DNA of 64,000 nt from positions 5,213-69,212 of the forward strand of contig NZ_JANCOC010000001.1 in assembly GCF_024294905.1 (NCBI RefSeq), read 5' to 3'. Positions 1 to 8,622 of the stretch are shown one piece after another (the stretch's first letter is position 1; every line of letters starts with the position of its first letter). Source of the stretch: Rothia gullae (lineage in GTDB: Bacteria; Actinomycetota; Actinomycetes; Actinomycetales; Micrococcaceae). A model generated the notes under the pieces. That model did no database searches and was not told the DNA's origin. It worked only from the letters and a program-made list of their open reading frames with translations. The position numbers and the translations under genes were made by a program.

Positions 1-18
1 GGTATCACCGTCGAGTAA
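1..18 (+). CDS. rplK: 50S ribosomal protein L11, C-terminal end only (partial)
   Basis: The first five codons read Gly-Ile-Thr-Val-Glu and are followed by TAA. GITVE is the usual C-terminus of actinobacterial L11, and rplK normally lies directly before rplA, which begins at 156. The rest of the gene is outside the window, so the call rests on the last residues and on gene order. Confidence 0.75.
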   Translation, partial: GITVE

Positions 19-19
19 T

Positions 20-123
20 TTCGGTTCGCCGAATAGCCGAGTAATCGGCACCGTAGATTTTTCTACACAGAACTTGTAAATGCCCGTCGTATGGACGGGA
101 TGTGGCAGAGCCGAGCGCGGCTC
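20..123 (+). promoter_or_regulatory. Chain of four short hairpins between rplK and rplA
   Basis: The spacer holds four perfect small stem-loops in a row: TTCGG/CCGAA (20-33), GCCGA/TCGGC (36-49), CCCGTC/GACGGG (83-99) and GAGCCG/CGGCTC (108-123). None is followed by a T-run, so they do not look like terminators. L1 controls its own operon by binding mRNA in other bacteria, so this may be an L1 control region or an RNA-processing region. That role is inference. Confidence 0.4.
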
Positions 124-155
124 ACGAGACCACAACTGCATAAGGAGAAAAGCAG

Positions 156-851
156 ATGGCAAAGCGCAGCAAGGCGTACAAGGCAGCTGTAGCCAAGATT
201 GAAGAGGGTAAGCTCTACACCCCCGCCGAGGCAGTTGCCCTGGCGAAGGAAACCTCTTCCACCAAGACCGACGCAACCGTTGAGGTTGCAATGCGTCTGT
301 CCGTTGACCCCCGTAAGGCAGACCAGATGGTTCGCGGCACCGTGAACCTGCCCCACGGCACCGGTAAGACCGCTCGCGTGGTCGTTATCGCAGCAGGCCC
401 CAAGGCTGCTGAGGCTGAGGCAGCTGGCGCTGACTACGTTGGTTCCGACGAGCTGATCGCAAAGATTGCTGGCGGCTGGACCGACTTCGACGCAGCGGTT
501 GCAACCCCCGACATGATGGGCAAGGTCGGCCGCCTGGGTAAGATCCTGGGTCCCCGTAACCTGATGCCGAACCCCAAGACTGGTACCGTGACCATGGATG
601 TCGCAAAGGCTGTTGCAGACATCAAGGGCGGTAAGATCGACTTCCGTGTTGACCGTAACTCCAACCTGCACTTCATCATCGGTAAGGCTTCCTTCACCGC
701 TGAGCAGCTGGAGGAGAACTTCCAGGCAGCTCTGGAAGAGGTTAACCGCCTGAAGCCCTCTTCGGCTAAGGGTCGTTACATCTCCAAGGCAACCGTTGCT
801 ACCACCTTCGGCCCCGGCATCCCCGTTGATCCGGCTGCCGTTGCTGCCTAA
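156..851 (+). CDS. rplA: 50S ribosomal protein L1
   Basis: Encodes L1, the protein of the L1 stalk of the large ribosomal subunit, which helps release E-site tRNA and can repress its own operon. The 231-residue product has the usual length and conserved segments such as [18 protein letters not shown] and [14 protein letters not shown]. The ATG follows a strong AAGGAG site (141-146). It lies downstream of rplK, as in nearly all bacteria, and is followed by a strong terminator, so the L11-L1 operon ends here. Confidence 0.98.
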   Translation: MAKRSKAYKAAVAKIEEGKLYTPAEAVALAKETSSTKTDATVEVAMRLSVDPRKADQMVRGTVNLPHGTGKTARVVVIAAGPKAAEAEAAGADYVGSDELIAKIAGGWTDFDAAVATPDMMGKVGRLGKILGPRNLMPNPKTGTVTMDVAKAVADIKGGKIDFRVDRNSNLHFIIGKASFTAEQLEENFQAALEEVNRLKPSSAKGRYISKATVATTFGPGIPVDPAAVAA

Positions 852-888
852 GGTATGCACCTGTAGCTTCTAGCATTTAGCTAGTAGT

Positions 889-922
889 CGCCCCCGACGT
901 TTAGGCGTCGGGGGCGATTTTT
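889..922 (+). terminator. Rho-independent terminator of rplK-rplA
   Basis: An 11-bp G+C-rich stem (CGCCCCCGACG at 889-899 with CGTCGGGGGCG at 906-916) is followed by ATTTTTAT. It lies 38 bases after the rplA stop. Confidence 0.9.
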
Positions 923-1067
923 ATGCCTGCTCTCCTGCCGCTCTACCTGTATGTTCTGGAATATATCTGCGGCGAGCTCGTTAGAATAAACAGCACACAC
1001 TTCGTTCTTATCATCCTAGTTCCGCCTGCCTGATGTGCGGGCTCAAGCAGACCTTAAGGATCTATTC

Positions 1068-2057
1068 ATGACTCAGCCTTTACCGGCTTCTTCTACTCCC
1101 TCAGCGCAGGCTGCCACTCGTCCCTTCCCGATTCCCGTCAGCTACTTTGCGATGGCACTGGGTACCGGTGCCCTGGGCGCGGCATGGCGTGCCGCCGCCT
1201 CTGCGGATATGGTTCCCGCTTGGCTGGGTGAGGCGATTCTTGCTTTCGCCGCTGTGGTGTGGCTGATTCTGATTGCCGCCATGGTTGTTGCGGTGTTGAA
1301 TTTCCGTCCGTGGCTGCGGGAGCAGTGGGCGCATCCGGTGCGGTGCTGCTTCTTTTCGCTAATCCCGGCGACGACCGCGCAGATGGGTGCGACGGTCTTC
1401 CCGTACCTGTCCTACCTGGGTTACGCTTTGGCGATTCTTGGTGGTCTGGGGCAGCTGTACTTTGCCTCCCACCGCATTGCGGGTATGTGGCGCGGTACCC
1501 ACGTGGCGGAGGCGACCACCCCGGTACTATACCTGCCGACGGTTGCGACGAACTTTGCGACGGCAACCGCGATGGGCATGATGGGATGGAAGGACGCGGC
1601 GATGCTTTTCTTCGGCGCGGGCCTGATTTCGTGGTTCAGCATGGAGTCTGCGATCTTGAACCGTCTGCGTAACCTGGCTCCGATGAACGTTGGTGAGCGC
1701 GGTCTGATGGGTGTGCAGTTGGCTCCGCCGTTTGTGGGAGGTAACGCGTATCTGGCAGCTAATGGCGGCACGGTGGACTGGTTCTTCCTTATCATGACCG
1801 GTTACGGTATTTTGCAGCTGCTCTTTTTGATGCGTCTGCTGCCCTGGATTATGGAGGGCGGCTTCTCCATGAGCCTGTGGGGTTTCTCCTTCGGTATGGG
1901 TGCAATGGTTTCTACCGGCGTGCATTTGAGCGCCGCGGGCGTGCTGAACCCGCTGGGTATTGTGCTGATGGCGATTGGTACTGGTTTCTTGGTCTTCCTG
2001 TGGGGCGGTGTGGCGTATGTGGCGTCGCAGGGTCGTTTGTTGGTGGGGCGGCGCTAG
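1068..2057 (+). CDS. TDT/TehA-type membrane transporter (tellurite-resistance/dicarboxylate family)
   Basis: A 329-residue integral membrane protein with about ten hydrophobic segments. The order of segments and phrases such as PVSYFAMALGTGALG near the N-terminus and LPTVATNFATATAMGMMGW in the middle fit the TDT family, whose members include TehA, the yeast malate permease and SLAC1-like anion channels. The family exports or imports small anions such as dicarboxylates or sulfite; the substrate here cannot be read from sequence. I place the start at the ATG at 1068 because AAGGA (1056-1060) lies seven bases before it, although an in-frame GTG exists at 1035. It stands alone between two terminators. 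Confidence 0.75.
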   Translation: MTQPLPASSTPSAQAATRPFPIPVSYFAMALGTGALGAAWRAAASADMVPAWLGEAILAFAAVVWLILIAAMVVAVLNFRPWLREQWAHPVRCCFFSLIPATTAQMGATVFPYLSYLGYALAILGGLGQLYFASHRIAGMWRGTHVAEATTPVLYLPTVATNFATATAMGMMGWKDAAMLFFGAGLISWFSMESAILNRLRNLAPMNVGERGLMGVQLAPPFVGGNAYLAANGGTVDWFFLIMTGYGILQLLFLMRLLPWIMEGGFSMSLWGFSFGMGAMVSTGVHLSAAGVLNPLGIVLMAIGTGFLVFLWGGVAYVASQGRLLVGRR

Positions 2058-2089
2058 AGGCCTTTCGCTGCTTTAGGCATATGGTGTGA

Positions 2090-2114
2090 GCCCCGGATGT
2101 GATCCGGGGCTTTG
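2090..2114 (+). terminator. Terminator after the TDT transporter gene
   Basis: The stem GCCCCGGAT (2090-2098) pairs with ATCCGGGGC (2102-2110) over a three-base loop and is followed by TTT. The stem is strong but the T-run is short. Confidence 0.75.
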
Positions 2115-2240
2115 CCGTGCCTAGACTTTCTTGTGTGGGCTTTTTTGTTTGGTTTTTCTTCAGGCAGCCGGCGTGGAGGCTGAGGCGGTTGTTTATGACG
2201 GCGCTTATCTTCTGTGCCCGTGCCGGGAGCGAGTTTCAGC

Positions 2241-2246
2241 GATAAT
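2241..2246 (+). promoter_or_regulatory. Candidate -10 element for a leaderless transcript of the ABC ATPase gene
   Basis: GATAAT ends seven bases before the A of the ATG at 2253, the spacing expected if transcription starts on the start codon itself. No ribosome binding site is properly spaced for this ATG or for the upstream GTG at 2214, which favours a leaderless mRNA. No convincing -35 box is visible. Confidence 0.4.
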
Positions 2247-2252
2247 GGGGGA

Positions 2253-3407
2253 ATGACTTCTGCATCCTATTCTTCTGCTGCGGCGGAGCCTTTTGAAGGC
2301 TTGCGTATTCGAGGTGTCGCTAAGACCTTTGGCACCGATACGACGGTTCTGAACGAGATTGACCTGGATGTGCACCCCGGTGAGCTGATTTCTCTGGTTG
2401 GTTCTTCGGGTACAGGTAAGTCCACTCTGCTGCGCATTATTGCCGGTTTGGAGGAGCCGAGCGCGGGTCGGGTGACCTATGCCGGTCAGCCTCTGGAGCG
2501 CGGCTCGGTGGGTGTGGTTTTTCAGCGTCCTATTCTGTACCCGCACCTGAGTGTGAAGGACAATATTCTGTTCCCGACCCGGCTGGGTGCGTTCGCCGGT
2601 CGGGTTGATATGGACTACTACCGCGAGCTGCTGGAGGCTTTGAAGCTTGAGGGGCTTGAGTCCCGTAAGCCTTCGCAACTGTCGGGTGGTCAGGTGCAAC
2701 GTGTGGGTATTGCGCGTGCTTTGATTCGTCGTGCCCCGGTGGTTCTTTTTGATGAGCCGCTAGCGAGTGTGGATGAGCAGATGAGCGCGAGTATCCGCGC
2801 CGATATTGTGCGACTGCATGAGCGTTACGGTTTTACGGGCCTGTACGTGACCCATGATCAGAATGAGGCGCTGATGCTGGGTCAGCGGGTGGCGGTTATG
2901 GACGCCGGCTACCTGGTGCAGGTGGATACTCCGGAGCGGCTGCTGGCGCATCCGCATACTCTGCAGGTGGCGAAGCTTATGGCGGCGCCGGCCCTGAACC
3001 TTTTGGCTCTTGAGGGTTCGGAGTCTCTTCCTGTCGGGTGTGAGCTGGCGATTCGTGCGACCGCTTTGTGCCCTGTGACGGCAGATACTGCTCATGCCCT
3101 GCCGGTGCAGGTGCTTGGCAGCCGTCATCTGGTGGGTGGAATGCTGTACCGTGCGCGTCTGCTGGAGGTGGTTTCCCTACCTCTGGAATCTCGGCGGGCT
3201 TCGGCGGAATCTGAGCTGAGTGCCCGAATGTATGCACGAATGCGTGCCGGTCAGGAGCTTGAGTTCTTTATCCCGGATGCGCAGGGTGCCATCTTGAGTG
3301 GAACCTCCCCGAACAGTACCTTCCTGGATGTGGGGGAGCGGGTACACCTGGGTGTGGCGGCGAAGCGTTGCTTCTTGTTCTCGGATGGAAAGCGTTTTTA
3401 CCTCTAA
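2253..3407 (+). CDS. ABC transporter ATP-binding protein (CUT1/MalK-UgpC-like, orphan)
   Basis: An ATPase subunit of an ABC importer, 384 residues from the ATG at 2253. The visible order is Walker A (GSSGTGKST), Q-loop (VFQRP), signature (LSGGQVQRVGIARAL), Walker B (VVLFDEP) and H-loop (VTHDQNEAL), then about 150 residues that look like the C-terminal TOBE-type regulatory domain of sugar, polyamine or anion importers. No permease or binding-protein gene lies beside it, so it is an orphan. Shared ATPases such as MsmK energise several importers in other Gram-positives. An in-frame GTG at 2214 would add 13 residues. The substrate is unknown. It could serve the modA-modB pair 12 kb away, which lacks a modC, but nothing in its sequence is specific to molybdate. 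Confidence 0.8.
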   Translation: MTSASYSSAAAEPFEGLRIRGVAKTFGTDTTVLNEIDLDVHPGELISLVGSSGTGKSTLLRIIAGLEEPSAGRVTYAGQPLERGSVGVVFQRPILYPHLSVKDNILFPTRLGAFAGRVDMDYYRELLEALKLEGLESRKPSQLSGGQVQRVGIARALIRRAPVVLFDEPLASVDEQMSASIRADIVRLHERYGFTGLYVTHDQNEALMLGQRVAVMDAGYLVQVDTPERLLAHPHTLQVAKLMAAPALNLLALEGSESLPVGCELAIRATALCPVTADTAHALPVQVLGSRHLVGGMLYRARLLEVVSLPLESRRASAESELSARMYARMRAGQELEFFIPDAQGAILSGTSPNSTFLDVGERVHLGVAAKRCFLFSDGKRFYL

Positions 3408-3443
3408 AACGCGTCTTTGCTGGATTTTAGCGAGGGAGAAAGT

Positions 3444-3488
3444 GCGGGTTAATCGGCTTAAGGAGGGGCTTTAAGTGATTAACCCCGC
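3444..3488. terminator. Long inverted repeat after the ABC ATPase gene, probable terminator
   Basis: GCGGGTTAATC (3444-3454) pairs with GATTAACCCCGC (3477-3488) with one bulged C, and the inner part CTTAA/TTAAG extends the stem. There is no strong T-run, so efficiency is uncertain. It lies before the rplJ leader. Confidence 0.5.
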
Positions 3489-3706
3489 TTAATCTCATGA
3501 ATTTCTTGTTTTAACTTGCGGCTAGGGCTTGAACCTGAGATGATGAATGAACCAAAGACCGCCGGTCTAGAACTATGTCTTCTATCGCCACCTCAGTGGA
3601 GACGAAGAACAGAGTTCTGATAAGAGCAGATTTCACTAGAAATCGCCGCCCGCGTAGGTAACTCGAAGTGAATAGCCGTTGCCCTGATTCAGGGTTTCGT
3701 CTACTG

Positions 3707-3741
3707 TGCCTCGTACGCCTACGCGTCGGGGCATTTTTTAT
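3707..3741 (+). promoter_or_regulatory. Attenuator-like hairpin in the rplJ leader
   Basis: TGCCTCG... pairs with ...CGGGGCA (3727-3733), with one G-T pair and a small bulge, and runs straight into TTTTTTA. It lies 65 bases before rplJ in a leader of about 250 bases. This matches the known control of rplJ-rplL in many bacteria, where L10 (with L12) binds the leader. The terminator shape is seen directly; the L10 link is inference from the family. Confidence 0.6.
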
Positions 3742-3805
3742 TGCTTGCAATAAATGCTTCGAGGCTCTACCGGCGACCTTACAAGAATCGGAAGAAGGAA
3801 CTACC

Positions 3806-4336
3806 ATGGCGACTCAGGAAAAGATCGCTGCAGTATCCGAGCTGAAGGAACTCTTCGAAGCTTCGAACGCAGTCATCCTGACCGAATACCGCGGTCTCTC
3901 TGTTGCGCAGCTCAAGGAGCTGCGTCGCGCACTCGGTGCAGAGACCGAATACGCCGTGGTGAAGAACACGCTGGCTGCTATTGCAGCTAAGGAAGCTGGC
4001 ATCGACGCATTCGAAGGCCACCTCCAGGGTCCCTCCGCACTGGCATTCATCAAGGGTGACCTGATTGATGCTGCTAAGGGCCTGCGTGACTTTGCCAAGG
4101 CTAACCCCCAGCTGATTGTGAAGAACGGTTACTACGAAGGTGCCGCTCTTTCCGAGGACGACGTCAAGCGCTACGCTGACCTGGAATCCCGCGAGGTTCT
4201 GCTGTCCAAGGTTGCAGGTGGCGCAAAGGCTACCATCGCACGCATCGCACAGGTTGTGGACGCACTGCGCGTCAAGCTGGAGGAGCAGGAAGGCGCAGCT
4301 CCCGTTGCAGCCGAGGAAGCTTCGGAAGAGGCATAA
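3806..4336 (+). CDS. rplJ: 50S ribosomal protein L10
   Basis: L10 anchors the L7/L12 dimers to the ribosomal stalk, where elongation factors bind. The 176-residue product starts MATQEKIAAVSELKE and contains ILTEYRGLSVAQLKELR, typical of L10, with an acidic alanine-rich tail. I use the ATG at 3806, preceded by GAAGGA; an upstream in-frame codon at 3668 would wrongly add the leader hairpin to the protein. rplL follows at 4491 and the two are expected to be co-transcribed and controlled through the leader. Confidence 0.97.
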   Translation: MATQEKIAAVSELKELFEASNAVILTEYRGLSVAQLKELRRALGAETEYAVVKNTLAAIAAKEAGIDAFEGHLQGPSALAFIKGDLIDAAKGLRDFAKANPQLIVKNGYYEGAALSEDDVKRYADLESREVLLSKVAGGAKATIARIAQVVDALRVKLEEQEGAAPVAAEEASEEA

Positions 4337-4490
4337 GCCCCTTTCGTGCTACTGCACCAGCGCTGAGATACTCAGCAGCGTGAACGCGAACAGCGTATAA
4401 CGCACCTAAATTTGACCAACCCTCTCGGGTAGGTACTGAAGATTTACACCGCGGGCGTCAGTCCGCACCAGATAGTGAAGGAGCCAAACA

Positions 4491-4868
4491 ATGGCTAAGC
4501 TGTCCATCGAAGAACTCATTGCAGCATTCAAGGAACTGTCCCTGGTTGAGGTTTCCGAGTTCGTTAAGGCATTCGAGGAAGAGTTCGACGTTACCGCAGC
4601 AGCTCCCGTTGCTGTTGTAGCAGGCGGCGCAGCAGGCGGCGACGCTGCTGAAGAGAAGTCCGAGTTCGACGTTGTCCTGGAGTCCGCTGGCGACAAGAAG
4701 ATCGCAGTGATCAAGGAAGTTCGTGCCCTGACCTCCCTCGGCCTGAAGGAAGCAAAGGACCTGGTTGACAGCGCTCCCAAGGCCCTGCTCGAAGGCGTTT
4801 CCAAGGAAGACGCTGAGAAGGCTAAGGAGCAGCTCGAGGCTGCTGGCGCAACCATCACCCTCAAGTAA
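4491..4868 (+). CDS. rplL: 50S ribosomal protein L7/L12
   Basis: The 125-residue product is the multi-copy stalk protein that recruits EF-Tu and EF-G. It shows the N-terminal dimer domain ([20 protein letters not shown]), an alanine-glycine hinge ([15 protein letters not shown]) and the C-terminal domain with [27 protein letters not shown] lies just before the ATG. The gene follows rplJ after 154 bases. Two hairpins close the transcript; rpoB, often next in other phyla, is 30 kb away, a separation also seen in mycobacteria. Confidence 0.98.
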   Translation: MAKLSIEELIAAFKELSLVEVSEFVKAFEEEFDVTAAAPVAVVAGGAAGGDAAEEKSEFDVVLESAGDKKIAVIKEVRALTSLGLKEAKDLVDSAPKALLEGVSKEDAEKAKEQLEAAGATITLK

Positions 4869-4893
4869 TCGACTTCTTCTCGATTCTTACGCG

Positions 4894-4980
4894 GGCGGTG
4901 CATCCATTGGATGCGCCGCCTCGCGGCATTTAACGGCCCCGACCCGCCCGGTATACAGACTGGGGAGGTTCGGGGCTTTT
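4894..4980 (+). terminator. Tandem terminator hairpins after rplL
   Basis: A first hairpin is centred on GCATCCA/TGGATGC (about 4894-4921). A second pairs GCCCCGACC (about 4936) with GGTTCGGGGC and is followed by TTTT at 4977-4980. The second has the classical form. Confidence 0.75.
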
Positions 4981-5077
4981 GCTGTGTCCGCTCTTTTCTC
5001 CTGTAGCAAATGGCGGCGCTGTCCAATCTGACCGGGCTCACCTGCAGAAGCGGCTGTGACCGCCCTGTACCTTGGAT

Positions 5078-5110
5078 GAGAGAGGCTGAGAGCACTGTGG
5101 TGCCTCTCTC
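5078..5110 (+). other. Hairpin in the scrB upstream region
   Basis: GAGAGAGGC (5078-5086) pairs perfectly with GCCTCTCTC (5102-5110). It lies 83 bases before the hydrolase start and has no T-run. It may be a leader element; no known riboswitch pattern fits. Confidence 0.35.
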
Positions 5111-5192
5111 CTAGAGCCCGGTAACGGGGGAGCGGTACCGTATGATGGGATGAGATAACCCAGACATTCCCCTTGCACGAAAACGGATAGAC

Positions 5193-6734
5193 ATGAGCGA
5201 GCAGAAGAAAAAGAAGAAGAGCGTAACTCAGCGACCCGACCGCGATTTGGTGGCTGAAGCACAGCAGGTTCTGGATGCTTTCGGCGCCGGCGTTCGTGAA
5301 GACCGTGACTACCCGGCACTGCACCTGGCGCCTCCGGTAGGTCGTCTGAACGACCCGAACGGTCTGGTCTTTGACGGTAATCGCTACCACGCCTTCTACC
5401 AGTACTCGCCACTGCATCCGGAGCGTATGGTCTACTGGCGTCACGCTGTGAGCGAGGACCTGACCCACTGGAACGATGAGGGGACAGCCCTGGTGCCCGA
5501 TAGCCGCTACGATTCGCACGGCTGCTACTCTGGCTCCGGCGTTAAGGTGCCTGGCGGTTTTGAGTTCTTCTACACCGGTAACGTGAAGAACGAGAAGGAC
5601 AACCGCGAAACCTACCAGATTCTCGCAACTGCGGGGGAGGACGCGAAGCCGACCCGTCAGCTGCCTCCGCTGATTTCTGGTCCCGAGAAGGGCTACACCG
5701 CGCACTACCGCGACCCGCACGTCTTTGAACGTAACGGCGAATGGTGGATAGTCATTGGTGCTCAGCGTGAGGATCTGACCGGTGCCGTGGTCGTGTACAC
5801 CTCAGCTGACCGCCGCGAATGGACCTTCCGCGGTGAGCTGGACATCAAGGATAAGACCCTCAAAGGCACCTACATGTACGAGTGTCCTTCACTGCTGAGC
5901 ATGCGCGATGAGCTGACCGGCGAGATCCGTGACGTGCTGATTTTCAGCCCGCAGGGCATGCAGCCCCTCGGAGAGAAGTACAACAACATTTTCCAGAGCG
6001 GCTACATTGTCGGTTCGCTGGATAACGAGACCCTCAAGTTCACCGTGGAGACCCCTTTCACCGAGCTGGATGCAGGTTTCGAGTTCTACGCACCGCAGAC
6101 TATCTCTGGTACCGGTCTGACCGCTGACTCGAAGGCACCACACAGCGTCTGCGGTGATGCCCCGGTCATGATTGCCTGGTTGGGCAACGCAGACCAGGAC
6201 GACCTGCCCTCGTGGAGTCACCGCTGGGTGCACATGTTCACCTACCCGCGTGAGCTACACCTGCGTAACGGCAAGATTTTCCAGCGTCCGGTTCCGCAGC
6301 TGAATGACGCGATGGCGATGACCTCGCTGTACCGCGAGGAGGAGAAGGGCAAGCTTATGGAGCTGAAGAACGCCCGGACCTTCCGCCTGCGTGGCCGCGT
6401 GAACGTTTCTGATGAGCGCGTGAAGTTGAAGATTAAGGACACTCACGGCGTGGCTCTGAGCATTGTGCTGGATAAGGACTTTGTGCAGATGGACCGTGGC
6501 GGTACCCGCTACACCGAGGGTGGTAGCCTGCGCCGCCGCACCCTGAAGCGTTCGAAGATTCGCGAGTTTGATCTGCTGGTGGATGGCTCGGCTACCGAAC
6601 TGTACGTGGGCGGTAAGCTGGTTGCCTCCATGGGTGCTGAGGTTATGACTGCTCGCACCTTCTTCAAGGGCGATAAGCGTCGCGTCCGCCTGACCGGTGG
6701 CGAGGTGCTGTCCCTGGAGTATGGCCGCCTCTAA
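5193..6734 (+). CDS. scrB: Glycoside hydrolase family 32 sucrose-6-phosphate hydrolase (invertase)
   Basis: A 513-residue cytoplasmic GH32 enzyme expected to split sucrose 6-phosphate into glucose 6-phosphate and fructose. The three catalytic segments are intact: LNDPNG at residues 52-57 (the Asp nucleophile), RDP near 173-175 (transition-state Asp) and YECP near 229-232 (Glu acid/base). The five-bladed propeller is followed by the usual C-terminal beta-sandwich. There is no signal peptide; the N-terminus is a lysine-rich tract. A sucrose PTS permease gene follows at 6978 but is broken, and a LacI regulator lies at 9379-10455, so this is a remnant sucrose locus. Without the permease, the true substrate could be sucrose or a fructan fragment brought in by another route. 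Confidence 0.9.
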   Translation: MSEQKKKKKSVTQRPDRDLVAEAQQVLDAFGAGVREDRDYPALHLAPPVGRLNDPNGLVFDGNRYHAFYQYSPLHPERMVYWRHAVSEDLTHWNDEGTALVPDSRYDSHGCYSGSGVKVPGGFEFFYTGNVKNEKDNRETYQILATAGEDAKPTRQLPPLISGPEKGYTAHYRDPHVFERNGEWWIVIGAQREDLTGAVVVYTSADRREWTFRGELDIKDKTLKGTYMYECPSLLSMRDELTGEIRDVLIFSPQGMQPLGEKYNNIFQSGYIVGSLDNETLKFTVETPFTELDAGFEFYAPQTISGTGLTADSKAPHSVCGDAPVMIAWLGNADQDDLPSWSHRWVHMFTYPRELHLRNGKIFQRPVPQLNDAMAMTSLYREEEKGKLMELKNARTFRLRGRVNVSDERVKLKIKDTHGVALSIVLDKDFVQMDRGGTRYTEGGSLRRRTLKRSKIREFDLLVDGSATELYVGGKLVASMGAEVMTARTFFKGDKRRVRLTGGEVLSLEYGRL

Positions 6735-6798
6735 GCCATTTTCTAGGCGTTGGGAGCTGCCCCGTACGGGTGGTTTTCGGTAATTTCTGAATATGTCT

Positions 6799-6840
6799 GA
6801 GGGCTCACTCTTCTAAGTTGAGGGTGAGCCCTCGCTTTTA
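6799..6840 (+). terminator. scrB: Terminator after scrB
   Basis: GAGGGCTCAC (6799-6808) pairs with GTGAGCCCTC (6824-6833) and is followed by GCTTTTA. It separates scrB from the PTS transcript. Confidence 0.85.
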
Positions 6841-6874
6841 AGAACTTTCCCGCGATAGGATGTTTTACATCCAA

Positions 6875-6905
6875 TATGTCAAACGTATGACATATGCATG
6901 ACATA
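6875..6905 (+). promoter_or_regulatory. Candidate LacI-family operator upstream of the PTS gene
   Basis: TATGTCAAACGTATGACATA (6875-6894) is a 20-bp near-perfect palindrome with a central CG-type core, as LacI/GalR operators have. ATGACATAC (6897-6905) repeats the half-site directly after it. A related site covers the start region of the LacI gene at 10471-10490 (15 of 20 bases match in reverse orientation). Control of the PTS gene by that LacI protein is inferred from these matches. Confidence 0.6.
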
Positions 6906-6977
6906 CGCCCACAGATATATGCCCCACCCCATTCACAAAGCATCATACGGTGGTGCTCCAAACAAAGGAGAGCGAGC

Positions 6978-8349
6978 GTGTACCACAAGTCAGTGGCACA
7001 GCGCGTGCTGAAGGGCGTCGGTGGCGCCGGCAACATCGTTGCAGCCGCACACTGCGCAACCCGCCTTCGCCTCGTCCTGAAGAACCAGGACAAGGTCGAC
7101 CAGGCAGCAATCGACAACGACTAAGACCTCAAGGGCAGCTTCCTCAATGCTGGCCAGTTCCAGATCATCGTCGGTCCCGGCGACGTCAACGAGGTGCACA
7201 AGCACCTCATCGCTGCTGGCGCACCCGAGGCGTCCAAGGACGAACTCAAGGAAATTGCCTCCAAGTACGGCAACATTGTCTCCCGCTTCATCAAGACCAT
7301 CGCTGACATCTTCGTACCGCTCATCCCGGTGCTGGTCGGTGGCGGTATGCTGATGGCGCTCAATAGCGTGCTGACCTCCAAGGACATCTTCGGTCCCTAG
7401 AGCTTCATCGCAATGCACCCCGAATGGGCTGACTCTGCGGACATTATTAACATGCTCTCCGCCGCTCCCTTCGCCTTCCTGCCCGTGCTGGTCGGCTTCT
7501 CCGCCACCAAGGTCTTCGGCGGTAACCCCTACCTGGGTCTGACTATGGGGGCCGCAATGGTTTCCCCGGCCCTGATGAACGGCTACAACGTCGCAGCATC
7601 CCTGGCGGGTGCTGAAGGCTCCGACCCGATGAAGTACTGGAACCTCTTCGGTCTGCAGGTTCAGCAGGCGGGCTACCAGGGTACAGTGCTGCCCATCATG
7701 CTGGTTGCCTTTATCCTGGCGAACATTGAGAAGTTCTTCCACAAGGTCCTCAAGGGCACCATTGACTTTATCTTCACCCCGACCCTGACCATCCTCATCA
7801 CCGGCCTTCTGACCTTCCTGCTGGTCGGCTCCCGCGGCTACTGCTGCTGTAGCTTCCGAGGCTGGCGATAGCGTAGAAATTGGCTCCCATATGGTCGGTT
7901 TCGCGGTTCTGCTGGCTGATCTCAAGGACCCCACCTTCTCCTCCGGCGCGCTGAGTGCAGGCACCGCCGTGGAGCCCACCGAAGGTAAGCTCTACGCACC
8001 GGCTGACGGTAAGATTACCGTTGCATTCCCCACCGGCCACGCATACGGTCTGCGCACCGAAGATGGCCTGGATCTGCTGATGCACATCGGCATGGACACC
8101 GTTGAGCTCGACGGCAAGCACTTCGAGTCCAAGGGTGCTAAGGGTGACACCGTCAAGCGCGGCGACGTGATCGCCGAGTTCGACATCCCCGCCATTAAGG
8201 CTGCTGGCTACCCGCTGGCGACCCCCATGGTAATCATCAACTCCAAGAAGGCGGCTGCTTCGGTTGAAGATGTTCAGCTTTCTGGTGTATCTGTGACCAG
8301 CGCAGATTTGCTCCTGAAGGTTGCACTGAAGGCAAAGACGAACGCATAG
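6978..8349 (+). pseudogene. scrA: PTS sucrose-type EIIBCA permease, disrupted by two stops and an internal deletion
   Basis: The reading starts at GTG 6978 with AAGGAG seven bases before it. The EIIB part has its phosphorylation Cys in [10 protein letters not shown]. In-frame stops follow at TAA 7122-7124 and TAG 7398-7400, with homology continuing on both sides: the EIIB-EIIC linker, then EIIC from IADIFVPLIPVLVGGGML onward. EIIC breaks off after ITGLLTFLLVG near 7830, where the frame changes straight into an alanine-rich linker and an intact EIIA (7831-8349) with FPTGHAYG and the phospho-His segment LMHIGMDTV. More than a hundred EIIC residues are therefore missing. The family is about 620-680 residues. 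The EIIA part alone could be made from ATG 7891. The loss should prevent PTS sucrose uptake through this gene. Confidence 0.88.
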
Positions 8350-8388
8350 TCTACACTCATAATGAGTGGATAACCTCAATGTGATGTG

Positions 8389-8437
8389 CATCCCGTACCG
8401 CTCTTCCTAGAGCTGGTGCGGGGTGTTCAATTTTTCC
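8389..8437 (+). terminator. Terminator after the PTS pseudogene
   Basis: CATCCCGTACCGCTCT pairs with AGAGCTGGTGCGGGGTG (8389-8425, with G-T pairs and one bulge), followed by TTCAATTTTT. The control region has outlived the reading frame. Confidence 0.8.
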
Positions 8438-8622
8438 TACAAAAGCATGAAAAAAGCATATGAATAAATATGCGTAAAATTATGCATAATGGTGCAATAT
8501 TGGCTGACGCACATTTAATGCATGGCCATGAAAAATGTATTGATAAGGCAGAATTTACTATCCAGGAGTGAATAATTCAGCTAATATTTATGTATACTTT
8601 CAAGCTTTTGTAAAGGGTGAAT
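8438..8622. other. AT-rich spacer before the acetyltransferase gene
   Basis: About 185 bases clearly richer in A+T than the surroundings, with repeated TATGC/GCATA motifs such as GCATAT/ATATGC near 8457-8475. TATACT near 8592 could be a -10 box. No gene is seen here. Confidence 0.4.

Noticed and set aside
2253..3407. Assigning the ABC ATPase as ModC.
   Set aside because: Its sequence is closer to the MalK/UgpC type and it lies 12 kb from modA; only a shared-ATPase role can be suggested.
5078..5110. GGCTGAGAG resembles part of a TPP riboswitch.
   Set aside because: The second conserved half of the thi box is absent, and the downstream gene is a sugar hydrolase.
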